A stretch of DNA of 64,000 nucleotides from Zonotrichia leucophrys gambelii (taxonomy: Eukaryota; Chordata; Aves; Passeriformes; Passerellidae): assembly GCF_028769735.1 (NCBI RefSeq), contig NC_088169.1, forward strand, positions 39,160,729-39,224,728, in the 5' to 3' direction. The notes under the pieces are model-generated. The model saw nothing but the letters and a program-made list of their open reading frames with translations, was not told where the DNA came from and made no database searches. The position numbers were made by a program, and so were the translations under genes. Of this stretch, positions 29,734 to 44,893 are shown one piece after another. Every line of letters starts with the position of its first letter. The first letter of the stretch is position 1.

Positions 29734-31519
29734 AGAGAAGGAAAAGAAGAAGGAGAAAAATACTTGATTGGATGAGCACATATAAAAGGAAAAATCAGAA
29801 GAAATTTGCCTAGGTGCTTAGATTGTTTTCACGGTCACTATGCAACAAATAAACTTTAACCTTTCTCGATTTTACTTTTTGCAAGGAATCGGGTAAAAAG
29901 CAAGCAATTTTCCATCTAGGCTTCCTGTCTTTCAACTTCCCAAAGTTTCTGAAAAGAAATGTAACTTGGAATACTAAATAAAAATTCAAATATTTTTTAC
30001 TACCTAATGGTATCATCAGGTGCATAGCAATTGCCATGAATTATCTGAGCCTTTAAGAGGATAAGGTCTAATTAGAAAAGTAGTTTAAAACTTCCTTTCT
30101 GCACAATGTTTCTGTATAATGTTGTCATAAGAATCTTAACCACAGATTTTCTCATTTCTATTTGTATAAAATTACAGCAATTAATTATAGTTATGCCATG
30201 AGTATTTTTTTCTTTTTATCTCTGTAAATTCTCTTCCTTAAGGAAAGTCTTTTGGTTTGAGAACAAGATTATATGCTCTATAACTGGCTGAAGGTGCCGG
30301 GGGAAAACAAACTAAGGCTAAGGACTTGGCTGATCATAGAAAGTGCCTTTTTTTTTTTTAGCTTGGAGGGTTTTTAACTTGATGCACTTACCCATGGGCA
30401 GGCATTTGTGTTACTGATATATCCAAGGTGCTCAAGTAGGACACAGGGCTCTCATAGACCTGGGACCTCCTAGATCAGCATCTAAATACTGAGGGCTACC
30501 ATGAGGCATCCCCAAGGCAGCAGTAGTCAGTGTGAGGAAAACAAAATTGAGTTACAAGTTTTGGCTATTTATATTGACTCAGTTGTGGGAGGGAGCTTTA
30601 AATCTAGAGTGTGAAGTGTTGGTGATTAAACAACTTATTCTGCATTTGGTGTGAGAATCTGTTCTTTTTTATGATTCATTTAATTAGAAATATATTTGTA
30701 AAAAAGAATTTTTTATTTGCTACCCTAGCAATTAGCATTTTCTATATCAGATATGTGACCTGAGAGGTTCCACTACTATTAATACACATCTACACATATT
30801 TTGCTTTTGTATTCTGTTGTTTCAAAAAAAGCACCAAAACGTTGTTAAAAACAGAATGCTTATGACACAGCTGACCTTACTTTCACAGAATCAATTCAGC
30901 TTTTAATGTACATCTCATTTCATAAAATACTGATATAAGATAAAATTTAAAGCTTTAAAAAATAGGTTTGTGGACTATGATAATTATGTTGAATAGTGCA
31001 GGGAAGTTGTTTTGTGGTAGTAGATGACCCTGACTTTCAGAATAAAGACAAATTATTAGATATCATTGACCTATATATGTAAGAGAGCTGTGTATTAATA
31101 TTCATCAGATAACTTGTCTAAAGTCAATGTAAAAATACAGTATTACTTCATCAGAAAGCATTTACTGAGAGATTCTAGCTCAGCATTCATTTAATTTGAG
31201 CTTCAGGAAAAAGGTCTGTGTAACATGGAGTTCTCTGGATTGATTTATTTATTGCTAGAGTCTCACTGGCTTGGTGCTTTTCCCTTGTGTTCTGGCAATA
31301 TGGCAAAGCAGAAGCATCTCTTCTGAAACATACAGGATTGGATTATTTTTTTCAAAATTGCATATTCAGTTAGATGTCTAGCAAAAGAAAAAACCTATAA
31401 TTCTTGATATCTAAAGGAAAATTTTTTATTAGTCATCTGATCTAAGCTTATTTTGGTATTAGTACTTTCTATTCAGCAGTGTCCATTTTTTGTTTAGGTT
31501 CTATCACTTTCTGAATTTA

Positions 31520-31790
31520 TTGCTTGACATTAAATCACAGTTATTGAGAGTAACCTTTAAAGTCTTCAGAACTGCATAATCATTCTCTGTTCTCAAAGGT
31601 TTTTGTTCTCCTTCATCATATGCCTGGTGTGATTTTGATGTAGCTGGGTTCATAGGGTCCCCCAGGTCACTAATGGAAATGGATAGCACAGAACACAGTG
31701 CCAATTCCTCTGAGCCCTAGTTAATGTATTGCTCCCTCTTTGGAAGCTGCACCATTGCTACTTATTTGCATCATGATTGACCTGCCATTT
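31520..31790 (-). mobile_element. Possible very old CR1 remnant
   Basis: A short run, 'aggtcactaatggaaatgga' near 31662 followed by 'ctgcaccattgctacttatttg' near 31746, recalls the reverse complement of the CR1 reverse-transcriptase region. The match is patchy and could be chance. Confidence 0.25.
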
Positions 31791-34700
31791 TTATGTCTGC
31801 TATGGTATTTTTAACATGCAGTAGCTCTTCAGTCAGCAGCTGGGCAGCCTGGTTTTGTACAGGGACAGACACAGGGTTCCTTTTAACAAATACAGAAAAC
31901 CTTTCAGCTCCAGTTAAATAAGTTTTACTTATTAACTTCTTTACCTAATCAACCATTTCAAATTATTCTTTATACCTTATCAATAAATCAATAAGTAGAC
32001 TACTTAGGTTTTGTTTTGAGCTTTTGTTTTTGATTTTCTGGATCTGGAAACTGCACAAAAAGCTTTCTGGTGTTACCCTAGAAAATTAATAGAATACCAG
32101 AATAAAAAAAAAATCCCTTTTTTCCCCCCCATCTCTGTTTTCATTAGAGAAAGGCTAGCAGAAAACAGGAAACTAGAATCTTCCATGGTAATTTGTCTCT
32201 TAGGGTGTGAAAACCCCTCTTTGAAGAACTGCTGTAGTAAGGAGAAGGTGCTGAAAGAGGGATTGTTCTCACATGAGCACATGGTGGTTGAAAGACCAGT
32301 TTTGTAACAGATGCCATGGAAAACAGGCACTGTACTCCCAAGAGATATCAATTCATGTCCTTCCTGTGGTATACATATGTATGTAATCATAACATTCTTC
32401 AGGCACTTAAACATGTCAGAGTAACAGTCCTGTGTCTTTTGCAACAATCTTGCTATTGAAGGATGCCTATCAAGTGAAGTGGAGTCAATTATCTCCTTCC
32501 TCATCCTTGGTTTTCCTGTGGAGAACTAATTTCTCAGCTTGCCTGTTGGGTTGATACTGCACTCCACAGACTCTGCACAGAAATATTGTGGGACTATTGG
32601 GACAAATTATTTCTTGTTCATAAATTTATCTAGGCAATTTATCCTGTTCAGCAAGACATTTAAGAACATTGCCTAATTGAACTTTTGAGATGCTTAAAAC
32701 TAGTTATGGGCTGAATCAGTATCTCAGTACTTAATTGATACTGAGTATGGCCAATGAGGAATAAAATTTAAATCATCTTATATTGAAAACATCTGGTGAT
32801 ATTCTAGCCACTTCTAGATATCCAATGTTCTCTAGTCCATGTGTACCACTCTATGCTTATTTACTGTCTTGAGGCAGAACACAACTTGCCAAGGGACAGT
32901 GAGCCAAAAAGGCCTGTATCTGTACAGTTACTGTAAGCAGAGAGACTTCATTTTTAGCCTAAATCATACTCAGTGCACAGAGACAGCTTTTTTTTTTTCT
33001 TTAAGATGATGTTAAATAAAAAAAACTATCTAAATTTAAATGAAGCACTTAAGTGAATGCTTCACATTGCAGTGATTGAGAGCCAGCAATGCTTTTAATA
33101 ATACGCCCTCATGCTGCTGCCCTCTTGGGATTTGAGGGATTTTCTAATGCACGCCATAATGTGTAATTCATTGGCTACCAGTAGCTGAAGTTCTGAATCT
33201 GCCTGTGCCAATGAATAATTTTAATTTCTAAAAATATATGTAAAATATTGTTTTATGTTAATCCCATATATGATAATGGCTTTTGGATAGCAGTATCATA
33301 AATCTAACATAAAGCATGAAACTGGGTATGAATTAACATCTAATTTAAAGAAATTAGAGTGAACAGATTAATTTTGAAATACTTGAATGACGTGCTGAGC
33401 ATGTTTACAAACCTGGAACAAATACACATATGCTTGTGGATCTGTCTGTCTTTTTAGTTACGCACACTGCTACATTTCAAGGTGTTTTTAAAACTCCATC
33501 TGGAATTGTACATGTCTGTGTGTGCAGCCATGCAGATATATAGGTCTCTCTGGTATCATAAAGAAATGGCTACAGGATAGATACCACAATTATTATTTAT
33601 CTGCATTTATAGTTGCCTAGGAAACAATTTTGTAGGATGTTTTGTTTTCTCACTGACAAGTTTCAAATAATGTAATGCTATTCCATGCAGTGCATAAAAA
33701 CAATAAAAAAACATAATTAAAGCTTCTGTTCACCCAGTTTAGTTGTCAAAATACTTCTGTGAGTTAGACTAAAGGAAAAGGACTTTCAGAAGAACAAGAA
33801 GATACTAATTATGTTAAAGGGCAGGCTGAAAAGTTTCACCTTTTCTGTGGACAAGCAAGATAATTTGAAATTTTGTATTTTAAGACACTGGTCGATGCCT
33901 CTGGATAACAAAGTGAATACAACAGCATTTTTTTCATAACTTTCAGCAATTCATTTTGGGTGTTTTTATATCAGAAGTTTGTGCTGTGACCAGGAAGTCA
34001 AAATTAACCTGAAAAAGAATGGAAAATGCTATTGACTTTTTTTTTCCTCAGACCAGAACTCATTGTGATTAGCTTTTCATGTCTGGTTTGGAATTGCCCT
34101 AGAACTGAACCAAAAATCAGGATTTTTCATTTGCTAGATGAGAGAGTACAAGCAGGGAGAAAAACAGTTGTTTCTTAGCTGTGTGCTCATTCAGCAGAGT
34201 TGGAGCCTTATTTGGACCTTTCTTCTCTTGAGTTTGCCCAGCAGCCCCATAGCACAAGTAACATAAATCCCTATTTCTCTGCTGTGTTGCTTTGCAGATC
34301 CTAGCAGGGACCTGCTCAGGGTGGAGGAGGTGGTTGCCTAAGGTTACCTCTTAACTAAACAACTTCTGGGAAAACAGGGTGATCAGTCTGTGGCAAAGGA
34401 TTGTGTATTGTGATCATTAACTAGGCACTGTAAGAGATTAGAGGGAATCAACTGCCTAAGCTTCTGCTTCCCAAAGTTTGGGAGTATTTAGATAACCCAT
34501 ATTTATATATTTATAACCCATAGGCATATATGTAATAGCACAGAGAGCAACAACCTTGTCCTCCTTATCATTTTAGTTTCTGTGGCTCTTAGTGCTGGGA
34601 CTGACTAAATTCCTGTTGTGCTCCAGTGAGACAAAGCCTCCAGCAGCTCAATCACAGCTGCTAGAGAAACTGGGAAAACAAGTAGTGCTCAGCCTCTGAC

Positions 34701-35110
34701 TGTAGGGGATCAGAATATAAGAAAATAAAGATCATGTAAAAAGTAATCTTACCCTTAAGGAGTTGCAGCTGGGCCAATTATCAAAGATTAGGAACAGGCC
34801 TGGCTTTAACAGGCCACAGCTGTAACCAATGAGAAGAAGAGTTCTATAAAAGAGTGGGTTGGATGGTTGGGAATGGGACTGGAGTCAGTTGGTTACTTGG
34901 TGTAGAAGAAAGAGGCAGTGCTTGGAGGAGCTGTCTATGAGAAACACCAAGGTATGAAACTTTTGTGATGAGGAGACAACAGTATGGAACCCTGCAATAA
35001 GATGACAATGGTAAAAATGGCCAACACTGTGACATTGTGTCGGGCTACTGGCCCTTGTCTCGTGATCTTTCTATTTTAAAATACAGTCACTTATATAAAT
35101 TACCTTGACC
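34701..35110 (+). mobile_element. LTR-like dispersed repeat, forward copy
   Basis: It starts TGTAGGGGAT and follows the same order as the reverse complement of 9265-9661: 'ggagttgcagctgggcc', 'gaacaggcctgg', 'ttaacaggccacagctg', CCAAT (34826-34830), TATAAAAG (34845-34852), 'agagtgggttgg', 'ctggagtcagttgg' and 'agaaacaccaagg'. The two copies stay similar to about 'gggctactggcccttgtctcgtgatc' near 35042-35067 and then diverge. The CCAAT/TATA arrangement with no coding sequence fits a solo LTR carrying its own promoter. The 3' border is uncertain, and no internal retroviral genes are seen next to it. Confidence 0.65.
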
Positions 35111-35767
35111 CAATTCAAACCAGTTCAGATTTTTTCGTCTCTTATACCAAATCATTGGACTGACCTAAAAGTAAGTCAGAGATCTGTTTCAGTCACAGCA
35201 GTGCCTAGATATTAATTGCACTCGACATGTAGTGGTTTGGCTTCTTTCCTGTGACCCTTCATGTGTGATGGGAACCTGTACTGAGCAAGTTACAAGAAGC
35301 TGAATACATACTCTGGTGACTGACAAGTCATCCACAAGGATCCTTCTAAGGAGTGTCAAAACAAGCACAGGTAATGCCATTGTAAGTCCAAGTCATAGTA
35401 CTGACTCCAGTTCAACACACTCTCAAGATCTGCAAAGGAGCTTGAAATATTGTCTTCAAATTACATTAAAAAACAGTTGGAGCTGCTGAATGTTAACTCT
35501 TCCATTTCTTGGAGAGTCTCCATTTTTTATGGGGTCTCTAGGCATTAGTGTGAAATTTCTGCTGGTAGTATTTGTACTGTCATTACATAAGGATGAAGTT
35601 TTAAGAGTTCGTTAGCTTGTGTTTTGCAATAACTGCTTAATTAATGAAAACAGTGTATACCAAAGAACATCAGATAGTAAAAATAACAGCTGATGAACTT
35701 TTCCCTTTAGTCCTCTCACTTTCAAATATTTAGTTTTGCTACGAACTGAGTTTATGTAACAACTTAA

Positions 35768-35953
<186 letters not shown>

Positions 35954-38900
35954 TAAAATCCATTTCAGTATCCATTTAAAACTGTTTTTGAAATGAATGG
36001 AACAGATAGTTCATGTCTGTGATGAAAAGACATCAAGTGCAATCAGTGTTCTACTCAAGTAGAGCACATGCCAGAAACAGAAGTTGTGCTGTTTGCTTTG
36101 CAGTTATGGTATATTTTTGCATTGCCTGGGATCCCAGGATTTAAATACTTTTAAAACATGTCTTTATAAGGAGTCAACTGTTGATTATCACCAGTATGCA
36201 AATGCAATGACTAATTTCTGGTTTTATATTTGATCTATTTTAGAGCATAAAATCCCTTCTGCTTGTCTAATTTTAGTAGTAATTCCTGTGGAAAAAAAAT
36301 CAGAATTACTTTTATAATTATCTCGTTACTAAGGAGAAGCTGGGACAAAAAATGATATCCTATATCTGTGGCAATCTTAATCCAAACTGTGTAAGTCAGA
36401 ACATCAGCCAGAAAAATGATTGAGAGTCAGGCAGATTTTGCAATACCGGTCCAATTTGTGTTCTGTGCAAAACACTGCAGTTACCAGGAAAATACAATCT
36501 CTGACAGCTGCAATGTGTTGTGCCATCCCCATGAGGAAATGAGTGTAGAACACAAAAGCAGGAAAGGTAGCAAGAGCATGGGCAGCTGTGGTAAGATCCA
36601 CATCCAAATGGAAAATATGCAGTTACTCTGTCAAAATGTTGCGGTTATTTCACATTTATTGAGCAGACAAAGGTCCAACAGAAGCCTGCCGCTGTAAATT
36701 TTCATTTCAGGACAGGTAGGAAAGTACCTTCAAATGACAGAGCATACCCACAGGCTGAGTTCTTTCTGATGCATTGCTTTGACTCTGATAAGGATTTTTT
36801 TGTGGTCTTTCCTTTTCCTTCATTTTTCTGGCTTGAGCTCCAGACTGTTATCCTGGCCTCAGCTGAATTGGAAGGTAATGAAAAGGTTTAATGACTGAAA
36901 TCCAAAAAGGTTTTTTTGAGTATTGAAAGCCTTTGTAGCTGAAATTGCTTCAGCTGGTTCCTGAATAATCAGGTTTCTCGATATACACAATGAGCCACAG
37001 AGTTTCAAGCAAGTCTCAGAGTCCTGCTACAAGTACTCTGGGATACCAAATAATTAATGAACAAAACCTGCCATTTTCACTTTCTTTTTCACTTGTGAGA
37101 AAGGGAGAAAAACCTGATTTCAGCCAAGCTACCTTCTGTTCCCTCTGCAAGTCAGAAGCGTACCATTTGTTCCAGTACTGTTAAATAGATAACACCATAG
37201 ATAGTACCAAATCTCCTATAATTTTTTTCTTCTGTAGATCTCAAAGGATAATCCTGTTTTATCTCTCAGTCAGCCTTCAGATTTACTGTCATGCCTGGAT
37301 GAACATAGGCTGAGTTCACGCTAGAACTGAAAACCATCCACATTCAAGTTCTGTAGTTCCAGGTAGTTTGGGAGGAGAGCATGAGGATAGGGATATTTCC
37401 AGAATAATTAGGCCTCAGATTGAATTAGCTCTTCTTATCTTGTTATGAGAAAAGTATTTTTTGGCATTGAAGGATGTTGTTCCAGCTGCCCACCAGGGAA
37501 AACTAGTTGCAGTGTCTTAGAAAAGCTTCAGTGGGTAGAAGAGTTGAACGAGAGTGCTTAATAAAGGACACTAGCTTGTTTTTAATGATGGGGGCAGGTT
37601 GGCAAAGACAGGTGAAATAGTTTGTCCATGGGTGCCTTCAAAACAAGCTAAAAAAACAGGGCTGAAACTCTGGTCTCCTGAGACACAGTGTTATGTCTTA
37701 TCAATATTTATTTCTGAGTATTGCATTTTAAAGGTCAGAGATTGCTAATAGACCTAGGAGACCTATAATTGATAAGTTGTTTTTGCCTAGAAATAGGGAA
37801 CCAGGATATAACACTGTCAGAACAGTAGCCAGAAGTTAAATTGAATATCAATTGAGGGCTGATAACTAAATTTTAAAATACTGGATAAGACATAGAAGCT
37901 TTGCCAAAAAGTGTTAAATAAGCTTCCTCAAATTAGGATTGTTATGAACAGGATTGCAACCTGCAAATTCATCAATATTTTATAAATATCCATTTTGTGA
38001 TGCATCTTTTTGTGTGTGGGTAAGTAATTAAATAAATATTTTCTGTGTAATTATACTACTTTTTTGGTACATTCATTGGTATTTCATTTGCAGATATTAT
38101 GATACAGCCTGTCCTGTTGGATCCTCAAATCTATCATTACAAAAATCACAAGAGTGTAGCAGTTTGGCAGCAACTGTATAATTAGTAACTCTTAATTTGT
38201 GGCATATAAGTACAAGCTATGAATATTTGAATTTGATAATTTCTGGTTTTTTTCTTCTCTTGAAAGTAAAAAGGAGGGATTTTTACTATTTTATTACTGG
38301 GTGAAGACCAAACTGTCCTAATCAGATAAAAGTTATCAGAGTTTTAGTGTCGTGAATATGCCAATTAGGTAGCTTTGTACTTCGAAAATACCTTGATTTT
38401 GGCCATGCCCTGGTCCCATTTTTATAAGTGGCTTTGACTTTAAAGGGTGAAGGTTGGAAAGATGATAGTGTAAGTCTTGGTACTTATTTATTTAAATAAA
38501 ATATATTTCTTTTCCAAGTTTTCTATTTTTAATTTTGAGGTGTTCAATTTATCTGTTTTATGTACGTTTCCATGCAAGTATATATGTATTGTTTAAGGAA
38601 GAACATAGTTATAGACTACTGATAAATGTGAAGTTATCTTGTCAGAATAATTTAGGCCATCTTCTTCTGATGAGAAGATGACTTCACAGTCCTTCCAGGC
38701 AATTTATTGTGTTGCTTCATTGTCTGTCCTCTTAGGAAGATTTTCATAAAGTATAACCTGAATCTTTCTTCTTTATGGAATTTAAGGTCATAATTTCCCA
38801 CCTTATTCACTACTGGCATAGACAAAGCCTTAAAAAAAAGCTTGTCTGCATCTTTCATTATGCCTTCCATATGGCTCAAAATGCTTCAGTCTTTTACTAG

Positions 38901-39099
38901 AAGACTTATATTTTGTACCTTAAATTGTTCTTACTCTCCTTCTCTAGACCTTCTCTGGCTGATCCACCACCTAACTGAAATGCAGTACTGTCAGAATACC
39001 CCAGCAGAGCCATTATTTTATGTGGTTTTAAACTCTGCTACAATTTCTACATATCAGTGAGATGTTTTCCTTTTTCATGTTTTTCTAATTATTACAGCC

Positions 39100-39560
39100 C
39101 TTGTGTCCTGCTGAAAGACCTGCCATCACTGTTTCCCATCCTTTGTTTATTTATATTTTTTTTAAATGTAAACCCTGGCATTTGTCTCTGTTGAATAGCA
39201 TACTTACTTTTGTTTTTCTAGACTATTTCTTCAATTTTCAAGATCTTCAGGGGTTTTAATTCTCTCCTCCTCGTTGCTTCCACTGCCTTATAGTTTACTT
39301 TTGTCTTTAAACTACATGAGTATAATTTATTTTCAAACAACTTGATCAAGAGTGAAAAAACAAATAGAACCAGACCAAGATTAGACTCAGGAATTTTGTT
39401 TGACAATCTTCTTTCTGACAGTTGAAGAGTTGCTGGTAAGGACGCCTAACCATTTGGTTTTGCACCCATCACAGAGTAGTGTCACCTAGCCATATTCCTG
39501 TGTGTTGTCATGGTGAGACAATGTTAAAAGCCTTTTAAAATATGTAGTATTTCCTTTCTC
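39100..39560 (-). mobile_element. Old CR1 LINE fragment, reverse-transcriptase region
   Basis: In the + strand the order is 'ctgttgaatagcatactta' near 39190, 'actatttcttcaattttcaagatcttc' near 39222-39248, 'aaatagaaccagaccaaga' near 39362, 'ttgcacccatcacagagtagtgtcacctagcc' near 39460-39491 and 'gagacaatgttaaaagcc' near 39515. These follow the reverse complement of CR1 ORF2. The copy is decayed, with no frame left, and its left border is vague. Confidence 0.7.
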
Positions 39561-40071
39561 TTTACAAAACTTGCCTCTGCATTGGTACAGCATGATACAG
39601 GAAGATTTGTGCCATAGGTTCTCAAGCGCCTGCGCCCTTTAATGTACATTAATAACATGAAACTTACACACGATGGTTGTGAAGATCATTTTTCCAACAT
39701 GGGCCACATCAGCATATATCTACAGCTAATGCCTCTGTCTTTCAATGTACGTATTGCTAGATTGCATGTAGAAGTAAATGAACACCAATTAGTATTGCCA
39801 GCTTTGCAGTGTAATCTCTAAGGGTGAGTTACTGAAGTCCAGGCAAGTTCTGTCTGGCAGTACCTCTGGAAAAGTTACAAGCAAAAGTCACAGAGGTCTG
39901 TCTCATAACTGTTCATGAAACTGAAGAATTAATGAAATATGAATCAATTAGCAAAGCTCCCAGTACCTCAAATTCTTTGTTTGGGAAGTTCTGAAATGGG
40001 AGGAAGGAATAGTAAGGAAAGAATGATACTCCTCTAGAGTAGATGTAGAGTAGATGAGCTGGTTTCAGCTT

Positions 40072-40090
40072 CATCAGGTTTCACCTGATG
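40072..40090. repeat. Short perfect hairpin
   Basis: The arms catcaggt (40072-40079) and acctgatg (40083-40090) flank 'ttc'. It is small enough to be chance. Confidence 0.6.
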
Positions 40091-43000
40091 GGAGGCTACA
40101 GGAAGTTCCTGCTTTCCCATAGTAGATTGCTCATGAACTCAGTAGAAGTCCAAGTACTCTTTCCAACAGTTAGATGCAGTACTTGGCTTCTTAAGTAGCT
40201 GTTGTTCTTACACAGTGTGACCCTTAATATAAAATTGAATCTTTTATTCTTCAGGATGTCTGAAAGATTTTTGAATGCTACCTGTTGGGCTGAGTGGAAG
40301 TAAGAGAAAGGATATGAATGAAAGGCTTGGCTGGCTGTGTGGATGTGGGTAGCAAAATTACTTGCTATTGTCTCTACCTGTATGGTATTGACAAGCTCTT
40401 CTCTTTCTCAGACTTCTTAGATGGTTTTGATTTGGGCTTTTATAAAAGGGTTGATGTTTTCTTCATGTTAGACCAGCTTTGTCTCCCACTGAGAGCATCA
40501 GGTACATTCATAGCTAGCCTGTTTCTTCTTTCTGATTTTATTCTCTTCTTCTCTGTTTTTTTCCCTAGCTATGTTTCATTGCAGAGGGTATAGCCAAGAG
40601 TGTGACAGTATTATGAAGTGCTTAAAAAAAGTTAAGCTAAATATTGAGAAAAATTACTTTTGTGAACAGACGCTACTAATTGTAAAAATTACTAGTCACA
40701 TGATTGTATTTGTTTAAGTATTTGCATCTAATATACCTAAAAAGCATAAATATATTTGTTGGATTAAATGAGAGCATACAAGTCTTGGGAATTGGGGGGC
40801 GATGACAAATACTTCTGCCTTACATCTCACTGTTTATCTGAATGTGCACCTACCTTTAGTCAATATTTAGCATGGCAGCAATTGCTCTCAGGGCCACACT
40901 AAGGGTGCTGGCAGAGCTGTCTGTGTGGATGCTGATTAAAAGGGTGCCTCTTGGATGCAAATATGCCAGAGTCACCCCTGTTGTTGGATTCTGTACCGAT
41001 TTCCTCCTTACCTGCACTTTCCATGCAGTGCAGTATCTTTTGCATTCAGGTTTTTGTTACATCAACTAGTAATCATTCCATGTGCCTCATGGGTGCAATC
41101 ATCTGCAATCATCTACAGATGTAGACTTGCAGCACATCAGTGATTTTACCCTTCACATAATTCTGGAGAAGGTTTTTTCATGATTTACAGTGCTACATAT
41201 TGCTTCAAATAGTCTTAAAAGAAAAAGGAAGTCCTGAATAAAGATACCTAAGGTTTAAAAATATTCCACAAAATAAGCGAGAGAAGTTTTAGGCCATGAG
41301 AGATCATTCTGAAAGGCGAAGATTTAATTCTATCCTTATTATCAACCTATCTACCAATTGCTAGGGCCAGTGCTCTATTAAATGAGACTAATTACTTCTT
41401 GTACTGGCAAAGAGTGCTTGACAAAGGCTACCATATTAATGGCCATTTTACACAGAGGACATAAACACACATATTTCATTGCAAAGAAAACAAATGTTCA
41501 TGGTAAGGAGTGCTTCAAAGCCCATATATGAAGCCTGCATCTGTATCAACATCTGTGCCTTACCGCAGAAGTGAATGCTGTTCATTGGCACAGTGAGCCA
41601 GCAAAACCATCTGATTTATGGCCTGTAAAACAGCAATAGAGCTTTGGGTCTCAGATATTTCCTGCTTTATTAAAAGGGCTTCTTCCTTCTAATGTGTGAC
41701 CCAGAAGTTCTATATAAGGGCCTTTTTAAAAGTGGTAACTATATGAAAAAAGTTTGTCACTGTGAAAAATGTCTGCCATGGCTAGATAGAAATACATATA
41801 TATTTAATTTATAATTTAATATTTGTGAAACAAAACTTCAAAGTAGAGTCAAACTTCATCAATTTGCTTGTAGGTATTGTTTTAATAAAATACTCATGCA
41901 ATGATCAATATAACCCCTTTTTTTATGCACAAATTGAAATTTTATCTACCAAACATGGCCGTTACTTTGGTTCTCAAGTAGCTCCTATGGAACTACAACT
42001 TCTTATAGGATGGGGAAAATACTTGTGCATGTGCAACCCTTTGGCATTGCAAAGGCATTGCTCTTAGTCCGGATGATTGGGTGCATTAGGTCCATTGTTC
42101 AGAAGGAAGAAATTAAGATTAAGTTAGTGTGCTGTGAATCTGGATCTGCCACAATCCATTAAGTACATTTTCCATGAGAGATTTTAATGTTTCCAAGAGA
42201 TTGGGAAACATCCTATCTCTTGGATTAGAATTCAGAATGGACACAGAGTTTGAGTGGTGTGATGTCATAAACACTTAACAAAAATCTGGAGAAGGAGGAA
42301 GGATGCTCACACCAGTCTAAAATAAAAGCTGAAAAGTGAGTCTAAATCAGATGCCAAATTAGATACTTCTAGAAACTGCCAGCATTCAGAGCTACAAGTC
42401 CATTTGTTTATGTGGGCATCTATATGATTAATTTGGTACAAATTCTTAAAGCTAAAGTAGATGTGAGCCCTGTCTTTCTATAGTAGTGCAGTGGTCAAAG
42501 CAAAAGACCTCCATTCTGGAAGGATGCCCTACTAATCTCTGTGCATGGGCTGAGTAGTGCATGGTTCTTTCCTTTTTCCTCTGACTCTGGGGCAGCAGGA
42601 ATTCCTGCTGCAGGCATCTTAGGAAAGCAAGCAACTGGAGGCTGGTTCTAAAGGGAGTTCTATAAAGACTTTCTCTTTGTCATTCTTCTGTGAAATAACT
42701 TCAGATTTGTCTCCATGGACAACCTCACCCCAAGATTGATAAAGCCACCTTTAACATTTAGGAGGCTGAATGTTAACAAGGCATGCCAAGATGAAAGAGA
42801 ACACTTGAAAATCTGACTTGACTGCTGCCACTGGATGAGGAAAGTGCCCTTCGCTGGTGGCAGAAGCTGACCTTTTAGTTACTCTATCACTATCCACCCA
42901 CCTGACCCAGCTGGCTTGCCTCTTGGTGGCAGGATTAGCAGCCACTTGGTCTCTCCATGTCCCTTGCATGGACAAGAAGGGCAGGTGGATTATGATTGAT

Positions 43001-44868
43001 TAGTTGTCCTAAGCAACTGACTTCTTTACCAGCTCTGAGGCTTCAACCTTCCTGAAAAGCAGATAATTATGGGTTCATGAGCAGAATAAACTTTATATTA
43101 GCATGTTATTTGTTCAAAGTAGGAAATACAGCTGATAGTGAAAAGGATTGCAAGAGCTTTTGTCAGACTCCCCCAATATGTGTCCTTTGTCCCTCCACTG
43201 CTCTTTCACGCAATCATGTCTCCTGAATGAACCCAGTGTCACTTTGCACAGACATAGAGGGCCAGAAATGCAGATCAGCATCACCACTGCAGCCCAGATC
43301 CCTGGGATCTGAGTCATTTGGTATCTGGGATGATAGAAAGCAGTGAGGGGATGTCATTGTTAGTCAGAGCCTCCATTTAATTGTACTCATTAAAGGCTGA
43401 ATGGTTGAGCTTTTATGAAATAAGCATTTGTTCAATAGTGATTTCATCAAAACTTTCAGTCAGACTCTTTTAATCTATGGATGATATATATGTTTGATAC
43501 ATGTATTGAGTCTTCACACTTTGTTTATTCTAGCAAGTATATCATAGTATTAAATACTTTTAGAAAAGGGTTTAATTTATTCCACTAATGCAGCTCTTTG
43601 ATTCAGGTACTTTCATGCACAGTGTCTAGTAAGAAGCTCTCTTTATGACTTCAACCTGTGGAGTTATCGTGTGGTAACATGACAAGTGATAGCGATGTTA
43701 ATGTGTGAAGGTGTCAGAATGTAATTAGGGAAGCCATTCAAATTGTCTAGTAATGAAACATATTTTCTAAATGTGAGCCAAAATTACTTAAAGCATGCCT
43801 CATTAGTCCACTGATTGAGAAACCACTAGAAATCATTATTTCAAAAATGGTGATAGATATTTTTTTTTTTCCATTGGAATTCCTTCCTAGGCCTTGTAGA
43901 CAGAGAGCAATAGAGCCCTGACACCAGCTGAGGCACTGCTGTGGATGTCTCCACTCAGTGAATTTCACTTTGTTTTTTTACTGCTAATTAACATACATAA
44001 TTAACATAATCACTCATTCGGGTACTAAGAACTAAGGAAGGCAAACAGTTAACAGACTTATTGCTTTTGAGCAGAAACAAAAATGAAGACTAGGCAAACT
44101 TACCTTACCAAAGTGTGCTTAGAGGACACAAATATTCCCAGCCTTGGCAGTGTCCATGGCATATGCCTATGTTGTATTGCAAGGTAAAACAGAGTCTGGT
44201 AAACCAATACCTTTTAGACAACAGACAGCAATATTTTTTCCCTTGGCCTATCCCCACATTCTGCAAATTATGTTTTGATCCTATTTCTGCACCTTTTGGA
44301 TGATAACTGTTAGCAGGAACTTAATAATTAGCTGCATAATTTTCCAAGTGGATCATCAGTTCTGCAGTTTCCACAACTGTGCTATCGTGGGGTGGGATCG
44401 TGGTAGTCCACTGCTTCTATGGCAAAGATGTCCCACCTAATGCTTGTCCCTTGACCCCCTTAAATGAATGGTTATGGTTCATTTCTTTATGAATTTCAGC
44501 TCAGCTCCAAATAGAGGTGTCTATGTTTTATTCAGATACAGTGCTGTGAGAACATTTGTGCTGCTACATTGGCAAGGCCCAAAGACACTCGTAAGGGGTT
44601 GTTGATTCTGCAAAAGTTTTTCTTTATTTGGTGACAGCCCTGTCCTTGTTATAATATTCCATTCCCATTTAGATTTCCATTCTCCATTTAGATTTAGGTT
44701 TATTTGAGGTTTCATAAACCTTATAATCACACTAACATGTCTTTAGGCATTTTCCAGGATGACTGGCTAGCAGCATTTTAGAAATGCTGATATCCTCAGT
44801 ATGGAGATATCTGCTGAGCAGACACTGAGGGATTGGGCCTTATTTACTGACTTCCTTTGGTCATAAAC

Positions 44869-44893
44869 AAATAAATAAATAAATATATATATA
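44869..44893. repeat. (AAAT)4 plus (AT)n microsatellite
   Basis: Four AAAT units at 44869-44884 run into an AT dinucleotide run to 44893. Confidence 0.95.

Noticed and set aside
32073..32504. A 143-codon minus-strand frame
   Set aside because: No domain, mixed composition and low-complexity Phe-rich start regions; nothing supports expression.
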